9,697 nucleotides of DNA, from NCBI GenBank assembly GCA_031264645.1, contig JAISDR010000162.1, positions 1 to 9,697 of the forward strand, in the 5' to 3' direction. Source of the DNA: Prevotellaceae bacterium (lineage in GTDB: Bacteria; Bacteroidota; Bacteroidia; Bacteroidales; UBA932). A model generated the notes under the pieces. That model made no database searches. It was not told the origin of the DNA and saw only the letters and a program-made list of their open reading frames with translations. The position numbers were made by a program, and so were the translations under genes. Each line of letters opens with the position of its first letter. The stretch's first letter is position 1. Positions 1 to 7,100 of this stretch are shown piece by piece.

Positions 1-267
1 TTCTTCTGTTTACATAAATACCTGTTTCAAACATAATACAAACTAATTTATTTTTTTTCAAATATAGGGCATTTTTTTCTTATCCAAGAAAATGATTGAA
101 ACTTTTCGAGGACGCCAGCAGGTTTTCTGCCGTTTAGCCGCTTATTACAAGATATATAGAGGATACTGTTTTTTTAAGAGAATACAGTCGATTTTAATCG
201 AAAAATTCGTATAAAATATCCTTTGCCGCCTGTTTTTTCGAGATTTTTTATCTGAAGACTAAACTGA
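1..267. other. AT-rich intergenic region without a gene
   Basis: No credible coding frame is visible on either strand; the stretch is AT-rich with many short T and A runs. Only weak structures are present: a small perfect inverted repeat at 188-201 (TCGATT, two bases, AATCGA) and a four-base-pair hairpin around 117-129. A possible leftward promoter at 28-62 is listed separately. The most likely role is the 5' intergenic region of a gene lying left of the window on the minus strand; this is inference. Confidence 0.5.
28..62 (-). promoter_or_regulatory. Possible leftward Bacteroidetes-type promoter
   Basis: On the minus strand, TATGTTTG (complement of 28-35) matches the Bacteroidetes -7 consensus TAnnTTTG. 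A TTTG (complement of 59-62) lies 23 bases upstream as a candidate -33 element; the usual gap is a few bases shorter. It would drive a gene to the left of the window. Such matches are expected by chance in AT-rich DNA, so this is tentative. Confidence 0.3.
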
Positions 268-310
268 CCTTCGCCTGAAGGCGAAGGGTTTGCTGTCGGC
301 TAAAGCCGAC
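268..310. repeat. Pair of perfect hairpins at left edge of the repeat block
   Basis: Two perfect palindromes follow one another. The first is CCTTCGCCT (268-276), two bases, AGGCGAAGG (279-287). The second is GTCGGCT (295-301), two bases, AGCCGAC (304-310). The first recurs almost unchanged at 639-656, at the far edge of the block. They may be REP-like elements or transcription terminators. No long U-run follows on either strand, so the terminator reading is weak. Confidence 0.6.
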
Positions 311-384
311 TAAAGGCTTGCGCATCCACCTTCAATATCGAATTGGTAACTTTGCCGTCATAAATAAATATCAATTAGCGAAGA

Positions 385-447
385 TGAAATCGTTTACCTT
401 CTCGGAGAGCCGATCAACCTTCTCCGAGAAGATTGATCGGCATTCGA
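385..447. repeat. 21-base-period repeats with TTCTCCGAGAA palindrome (left set)
   Basis: Three consecutive 21-base stretches (385-405, 406-426, 427-447) share the register TTCTCnG followed by AGA. CCGATCAA (410-417) is the exact reverse complement of TTGATCGG (433-440), and CTTCTC (419-424) pairs with GAGAAG (426-431) inside that loop, so the segment can fold into a long stem. The motif returns at 538-626. Function is unknown; a structured RNA, a REP-like DNA element or a protein-binding array are all possible. Confidence 0.6.
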
Positions 448-452
448 TTTGC

Positions 453-526
453 GGAAAGCTTCCTGACCGCGTCGGGAAGGTTTCCCGGAGTGGGGAAAGT
501 TTCCTGACCGCGTCGGGAAGGTTTCC
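453..526. repeat. Two 33-base direct repeats, each a hairpin
   Basis: Copies at 453-485 and 494-526 differ by one base (C459 versus T500) and are 41 bases apart. Within the first copy, CTTCCTGAC (459-467) pairs with GTCGGGAAG (471-479) with one G-T pair and a three-base loop, and GGAAA (453-457) pairs with TTTCC (481-485). An outer pair, GCGGAAA (451-457) with TTTCCGC (522-528), could enclose both copies. The near identity of the copies suggests recent duplication or conservation of the structure. Confidence 0.7.
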
Positions 527-542
527 GCAAGCGGGCTCTCCG

Positions 543-626
543 AGAAGGTTGATCGGCTATTTTAGAAGCCCGCGGGCTTCTCCGAGAAGCCTGATCGACT
601 CTTTTAGAAGCCTGATCGACTCTTTT
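543..626. repeat. Four-unit tandem array, 21-base period
   Basis: Units run 543-563, 564-584, 585-605 and 606-626, each beginning AGAAG. Units three and four are identical. Unit one matches them at most positions (GATCGG in place of GATCGA). Unit two carries the palindrome GCCCGCGGGC followed by TTCTCCG. The register matches the repeats at 385-447. Twenty-one bases is seven codons, and a 104-codon frame (318-632) reads through the block, but it has low-complexity composition and no similarity I recognise, so I treat the array as non-coding. Confidence 0.75.
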
Positions 627-638
627 ATATAAAAAAGT

Positions 639-656
639 CTTCGCCTAAAGGCGAGG
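639..656. repeat. Hairpin at right edge of the repeat block
   Basis: CTTCGCCT (639-646), two bases, AGGCGAGG (649-656) forms a stem with one T-G pair. It is almost the same palindrome as 268-287, so the two bracket the 390-base repeat block. A run of A precedes it (631-636), which would read as a U-run after the hairpin on a leftward transcript, so it could also act as a weak secondary terminator. Confidence 0.55.
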
Positions 657-700
657 GATTTTCCCCCGGAAAGAGACATTAATTAATGGGCAATAAAAAC

Positions 701-738
701 AAAAAGAGATTAACATTTTTAGCTGTTAACCTCTTTTT
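701..738 (-). terminator. Likely rho-independent terminator of the giant gene
   Basis: AAAAAGAGATTAACA (701-715) and TGTTAACCTCTTTTT (724-738) form a 15-position stem with an eight-base loop. The one imperfect pair (709 with 730) is A-C on the plus strand but a permitted U-G on the minus strand, and five further T follow on the minus strand (complement of 695-699). This favours termination of leftward transcripts arriving from the gene that stops at 884, about 145 bases away. The symmetrical A/T arms could also allow rightward termination. Confidence 0.8.
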
Positions 739-883
739 AAACAATCGAACTAAACTATGAAAACTAACCTTATTAAAACTAAATCTTTATATTTCTTTTT
801 ACTGTTTACTAAGATACGTTTCATAGCAAATGGTTTAATGAGGAGGGGAAAAAAATAATTTGCAAAGAGAATAAGCTTATAAC
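739..883. other. 3' untranslated region of the giant gene
   Basis: AT-rich sequence between the stop codon of the giant minus-strand gene and its likely terminator. I see no coding frame, clear hairpin or repeat here. Confidence 0.5.
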
Positions 884-1134
884 TCAATGGTGTACTCCTA
901 TATATCCGGTTGTTATTTTTCTTGTTTCACTGGAATCCAGATACTCGAGTTTATAGAAATAGATATCGTCGGCGACGGGTTTTCCTTTATAAGTACCGTC
1001 CCAGCCATTGTTACCCTCAAAGATTATAATCCCCAAACGGTCGAAAATAACCAGTCTGTAGCCTTGCATGAAAACATCGTTTATTCCATCGCCGTTTGGC
1101 GTAAAGACCTTGGGTACAAAAACATTTCCATTGA
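884..1134 (-). other. Type B T9SS C-terminal sorting domain (within the giant gene)
   Basis: The last ~82 residues contain VPKVFTPNGDGINDVF, then a VIFDRLG strand, NGWDGTYKGKPV, a YFYKLEY strand and the terminal GYIGVHH. This order matches the gliding-motility-associated C-terminal domain family (TIGR04131 / CHU_C), which directs cargo through T9SS. Known family members depend on this domain for export; that it functions here is inference from its completeness. Confidence 0.92.
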
Positions 1135-4100
1135 AAACATATTCTCTTGCAGTGCGGCATCCATTCAAATCCTGCACTTCCACAGTAACAGTATTGCTTA
1201 CCTCGCGATAACTGTTGGGCACATTACCGTATATCAGTCCGTAAGTATTCAGGATCAATCCGTCCGGCAAATGTCCGTCTACAATGCTAAATGCAGGAGA
1301 CTGTGCATTGCTAATCAGTTGCTGTTCGTAATCGGAGTCTTTAATATATGGCGGCAATTCGTCCGGTTCGATATACAGTTTTATTACATCCACCGACACT
1401 TCCATCCAGTCGCTTGAAACGCATCCAAGGCTGTCTGTTCTCAGAATATAATAAGATGTTCTGTTTTCGAGAATATCGTTCAGACTGATGCTGCCGGAGT
1501 TTGTTCCTGTCAGGTAAGCAAGCTCATTACCGAATGTTTTGTCAGGATATACGGAATAGATGGACATACTGTCAATCTCTTCCAGCAATATTGAGGACGA
1601 ACTTTGGAAACACACATCGGCTGCCGAGGCTTTGAAATCAATCAGGGGAAGCGGGATTGTGAATACCGATATCTTGGCCATGTCGCTTTCGCACTGCAGC
1701 GCTTCGGTTATCTGTGAAACATAAAATACCTGCTCGCCGTCAAGGTCGGTAAGCGGTGTTGGCGCTTCGGGCAGTTTGTTAAATTCGGCGTCGTACCATT
1801 GAAGCGGCAATCCTTCCGGAGACGAAGCCTGCAAAACATCCGATTGCGAATAGATACAGTTATACACATCGGCAAAGGGCGTTTCGGGAGCCGGACCGCA
1901 ATTTTGCAACAGATATTCCCGGGAAGCTTCGCAGCTGTTTTCGTCAGTTACCCTTACGGTGAATATTGCTTCTTCGTAACCCGTCTCCCGCGGTACTGTT
2001 CCGCTGATTAAGCCGTCGATATTCAGGCTGATTCCCGGAAGCAGATCGTCGTCGGTTCTAAATTCCGGCTGTATTGCATTGCTTTCGAGCTGCACGCTGT
2101 AAGGGGTCTCATGTTTGTAGACGGGCAACTCGTCAGGCAGGATATACAGCTTTATTACATTTGCCTTGACTTCCTTAAATTCCGTCGATACGCAAGTCAG
2201 ACTGTCGGTAATTCGGATATAGTACGAACTTGTGTCTTCGGGAACGGAGGAAAGGCTTAAATCTGCGGACGTCTCTCCGGTTATCGTTTCAAGAAGATCC
2301 GTCATTTCGAGGTCGGAATATATATTATAGGTATATGTCTCGTGCAGGTTCGACAGGTGGATAAGGGGAGAACTGCCATAGCATACATTTACATCCGGCG
2401 CATCGAAATCGGGTTTCGGCGGTGGAGTGATTTTTACTTTTATTTCGGCTGTGTCGCTTGTGCAGAGCAGCGCGTCGTTTATCTGTACAACGTAAAATAG
2501 CTGCTCGCCGGCTTCAGCGGTTGAGGGGATTGCTTCGGACAGCTCGTTCTTTTCGGCGTCAAGCCATTGCGGATGCAGCCCGTCCGAAACGGAAACCTGT
2601 AATGGATAGGGCTGCGCTCCTTCGCATAACTGTATTTCGGGATAAGTTATTTCGGGAGCCGGGCCGCAACTGCGCAACAGGTATTCGCGAGCGGCTTGAC
2701 ATCCTTTTTCGTCGGTTACGGTAACGGTAAACGGCCTTTCTTCGTAACCTGCCGACCGGGGTACTGTTCCGTGGATTAATCCGTCCGGTTCCAGTATTAT
2801 TCCCGTGACAAGATTGTCCGCTGTTGTGTAGACCGGCTGTACGGCATCGCTTTCGAGCTGTACGCTGTAGGGGTTGTCGTGTATGTAAACGGGCAGTTCG
2901 TCGGGCGAAATGCTGAGTTTGCTTATCTCGACCAGAACTTCGGTTATGGCGGACGGCAAAGTACAGCCGACGGCGGTAGCTGTCTTTAAATAAAAGGTCT
3001 GCTCGTCCTTTACTGTTACGTCGGTCATTGTCTCGACCATTGTTTCGTCCGTTGCTCCTCCGGTGAATGAATGTACGGGGTTTGTGGCTTCGGCGTCGTC
3101 ATAAACAGTATACTGATAGCCTTCAATAACGCCTGTTACCGTAATTTGCGGATGTCCGTTTTCGCAGCTCCAGCCGGCGGCGTTTGCATTTTTTTCGGGA
3201 AGAGGATTTATTCTTACTGTTATTTCCTTTTCTTCGCTTACGCAGGAAAATACGTCCATGGTCTGAGTTACATAAAATACGGTATCCTTAATCTCGCGAA
3301 GACTGATGGTCGGGGCTTCGGGCAGGAGTTCATGATCCTTGCTGTACCATTGCAGGGAATGATTTTCGAGCGCCTGCGCCTCGAGGGTATAGTCTGCTTC
3401 GGACACGCACTTTTCCACGGGCGACTGCGCTTCGGGAGCGGGTACATCGTGTACTTTGATTTCGATTGATTTCGTAACCTCGTCGCCGCAGCCCGAAGGC
3501 AGGATTTTCACCTCGTATATTCCGCTGTTTTTGACGGTGGCGTCCGGTATGCTTATATTCTGCTCTGTAGACGAGAATCCGTCAGGGCCTGTCCATTCAT
3601 AGCCTGTCGCCCCGAGCAGCAGGCAATTGATCTGTATCTCTTCGCCTGCGCAGAGATTTGTCGTTCCGCTCAATAAAGTCATCTGTTCGAGAGCGCCTAT
3701 CTGAACTTCAATCTGGAACGATTTGTCGCAGGCGTCGGTTACCTCGACAAAATACGTTTCGCCGAAAGAGCCGTACTGAAATATCCCGTCATCGTTTGGA
3801 GCTACGCCTTCTACCGGTTCGCCTTTGCCGTCGAGGAGCGTGTATATGTATGGCGGCTTCCCGTCTTTTGCCAGTACGCGTATATTCCCCTTTTCCAGAT
3901 CGTCTTTCCCGCACATATACGCCGAAGAGCCATCCAGATTACTCTTTTTCTGCACATGATTGAGAACAACCGTATCAACGGGACAGCCTGCCTGTTCCGT
4001 CCGTACCTCAAACACATATCTTCCCGTCTGCGTTATTATGAAATACGCGTCGGGATTATTACCATCAATAATATAATCGCCGGTAATGTTGCTTGGGCTT

Positions 4101-7100
4101 TCCGTCAGGGCAAACCATGTTTTGGGAGCGGGATTCCCGTTTATATATACTTCTCCTTTGGGATAGGCGTAGGTTCTTCCAAGGCAGAGGCCTGTCTCTT
4201 CGTCCAGCACGAAGGGCGCATAAACGTATTCCACCGTCTTTCTGTACTCGATGACATAAGTATCCATGTCTCCGCACATGTCCGTAATTTCGAAGGTATA
4301 GTCGCCCTGCTCGATTGCAATACTGTCCCCGATTTCGTAATCATCGGAAAAAGGATAGAAATACGGAACGATTTTATCCAGCGTAACATCGCTGTTTACC
4401 GGCGTTTGCGGCCCCTCGATAAAACGTATCCGGGCGCCGGGGTACATGTCTCCGGATATTTCGATATAACCCTTGAACGATTCGGATATGCATTTCGACA
4501 TGCCCGAATTGAGATAAAAGCTTTTAGGCTTGTATACATAATCCTTGTCTTTCGGCTTCGGCATGTCGGTATATTTCCCGGTGGCGTCGGTTACCGTAAT
4601 GACATAGTCTTCTTCGTATTTAATCATCACCGGATGTTCCTGTAAACTTCCGACGTCCTCTCCATGGTCTACGACCGTGCCTTCGCTGTCCGTAACTTTC
4701 CACTGATAGGGGAAACAGCTTATATGGGTAACATCAATTATATATTCATATTCATGACATTCGGAGCTGTTTGCCCGTCCGTCAAATTCGGGCGCCGACC
4801 TGTCGTTTTCGCTTTTGGAATACAGTATCACAGTGTCGTGTCCAAGGCGGTCGCTCACCCTTATGGTATAATCAACGCCGTACTGAAATTCCATACCGAA
4901 ATCGTCTTCGGAATCGCCATTATCGGAGTCGCCGTTGCTGCCGGTGATTTCCCATTTATACGGAAGACATTCAAGATTCGCTATTTTGAAATAAAATTCA
5001 TACCCCTCGCATCCGTAGTTTCTGGCGCCATAGCCGGAGAAATCGGGCTTCGGAAATTCTTCCCTGTACTGCTTTGAAACAGCGCTGTCCCTGACGTCGG
5101 TAATTGTTACGGTATAAGCCGTATCATACTGAAGCCGTACCGAATTGGGCAGCGAATTGTATCCTTCATAAACGACTTCTCCGGTGCTGTCGTTGACAAC
5201 TTTCCACTGATATTCGCAGTACAGACTGTCGGCGTCGAAACTTGCTTCGTAGTCGCACAGATGCATATTTGTTCCCTTATCAATGAAAAACGGCTGAACG
5301 GGAGGCCTGTAGCGCATGAGGGTATAGAGGGAATCCTTACCGTCCCTGATTCTTATTTCGTATACCGTATCGTATGGAAGTCTGATACTGTGATCGTAAG
5401 CATGCTTCGAAGGCGTTGCGTAATCTTCGCTGCCTTCGGAACCCGGGGAAATGAGTTTTTCACCTGTTTCCGTGTTAATAACCTCCCATTTGTACGGGCA
5501 GTAAACACTGTCGAGCGTGAATCGAAATTCATAGTCCCGGCACTGCAGGCCGGTATTTTCCAGATTAATAAAACCGGGCTTAATGGTTTTTTTCGACCAT
5601 TCCATTATCGTGTCGTTTCCATTGACGTCCGTAACGATTATCTCATACAGCGAATCGTAGGGAAGCCTTATGCTGTGAGGATGCGGGATATCCTTCTCTA
5701 CAGTGTATACGGTATCTGTGCGTATGGTGTCCCCGCTTTCCCTGTTGCGGACGGTAAACCGATAGGGAGGACAGTATACATTATTGACATTGACTCTGAA
5801 CCTGTAATCTTCGCACCGGTAATCATCCTCTTCCTCATCGGAGAAATAGGGCATGGGGAATTTCATATCGCCCATTTTGATGGTATCGCTCCTGTCTGTG
5901 ATTCCGTCATTTATCCTTATTATATAGATGGAATCGTATTCAAGTCCGGATATTACATTTTTCTCATAAGGGCTGCTGGAATCCGGATATTTTCCGCTGC
6001 TCACCGTATCGCCGTTTTCCCTGCACACATACCAGTCGTATGGAGTTCTTATCTTGGAAACGGTAACCGTAGCGCCGTAAGTGTTACATTCAAGCAGTTC
6101 GTCTTCTTCTCCATTTCCTCCGCCTCCCAGTTCGATTTCAATCGTTCTCTCCGGCGGATCCATATAGGGAGTCATAATCAGCGTATCTCCGGCATTATCA
6201 ATAATCATTATGATATACTCCTTGCCATATTCAAGACTGTCGACAGTTTTTTTAAAACAGCCGGGGACGGGATCGCCGGGGTCGGAACAGTTGATGATGG
6301 AATCTTTTATATGACTGGATGGATCTTTTTCCCAGACCTCCCATCTGTATGGAGGACAAATGTCGCTGACCGTGTAATCGACATCGTAACTGTATTCGGA
6401 TTCCCGGGATACGTGATAGTCAAGTTTCGGGGCGTCTTTCTTCTCGACATAAACGGCGTCAATTTTTTTCCCGTTGGCGTCGACTGCCGTTATCCTGTAG
6501 TCTTTATTGTACGAAAGACCGGGTATGATATTCTCAAGGCCGGGGCCGGAATTGGGGACAGCAGCGCCATTCGATTCGTCGATTACCGTCCATGTAAGAG
6601 GCTGGCACATTGCGCCTGCGTCCTTTATGTCCAGATTCAGCTCATAGTTTTCACAGGATCCCGAGGCAGTCGCTTCAATGACGGTTTCAGGAGCGGAGCT
6701 TGAGAATGAAACGGTGTCTGTGGAATTTCCCCTGTCGTCGGTTACAAGCAGTTTGTAGGGAGTGTCATACGAAAGATTCGGGACAGTTGTCCGGTCATCA
6801 TTAAAATCGGAATCAATGAGATTGCCTGCGCCGTCAAATACTTCCCATCTGAATGGCGGACACATCAGGGTTTCGTTTTCCATATAAAATGAAATCTCAT
6901 AGTCGCCGCAGGATTTGTTCGGCTCGTTCAGCATGACGGCGGCTTTCGAACGCGATTCACTGATAATCGTATCCTTTGCATATCTGCCGTACGTGTCGGA
7001 CACTTTTATGATATAGTTTTTGCCGTAGTCCAAAAGGCTTCCGACTGTCTGAGTGTCGAAATTATCGATGCCGGCGGCGTGTGCAACAGTATCGTCGGGC

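Noticed and set aside
1..37. Lipoprotein reading of the giant protein (Cys24 near the signal-peptide cleavage site)
   Set aside because: This refers to residues 1-24 of the protein encoded at 8342-8413, not to this nucleotide interval. The residue before Cys24 is Gln, which does not fit a lipobox, whereas AGA before Q23 is a good signal peptidase I site.
385..626. Possible CRISPR array
   Set aside because: The 21-base units are contiguous with no unique spacers of typical length, units vary, and no cas gene is nearby. This is a tandem or palindromic repeat block instead.
318..632. Open frame of 104 codons on the plus strand through the repeat block
   Set aside because: It consists largely of translated palindromic repeats, is rich in Ser and Arg without a recognisable fold, and lacks a clear ribosome binding site. 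The 21-base period keeps the frame open by itself.
5261..6703. Open frame of 480 codons antisense to the giant gene
   Set aside because: It lies wholly opposite a convincing gene whose codon use leaves few stops on the other strand. Its translation shows no domain I recognise. The same holds for the shorter plus-strand frames between 887 and 8183 and for the minus-strand frames around 3811-4389.
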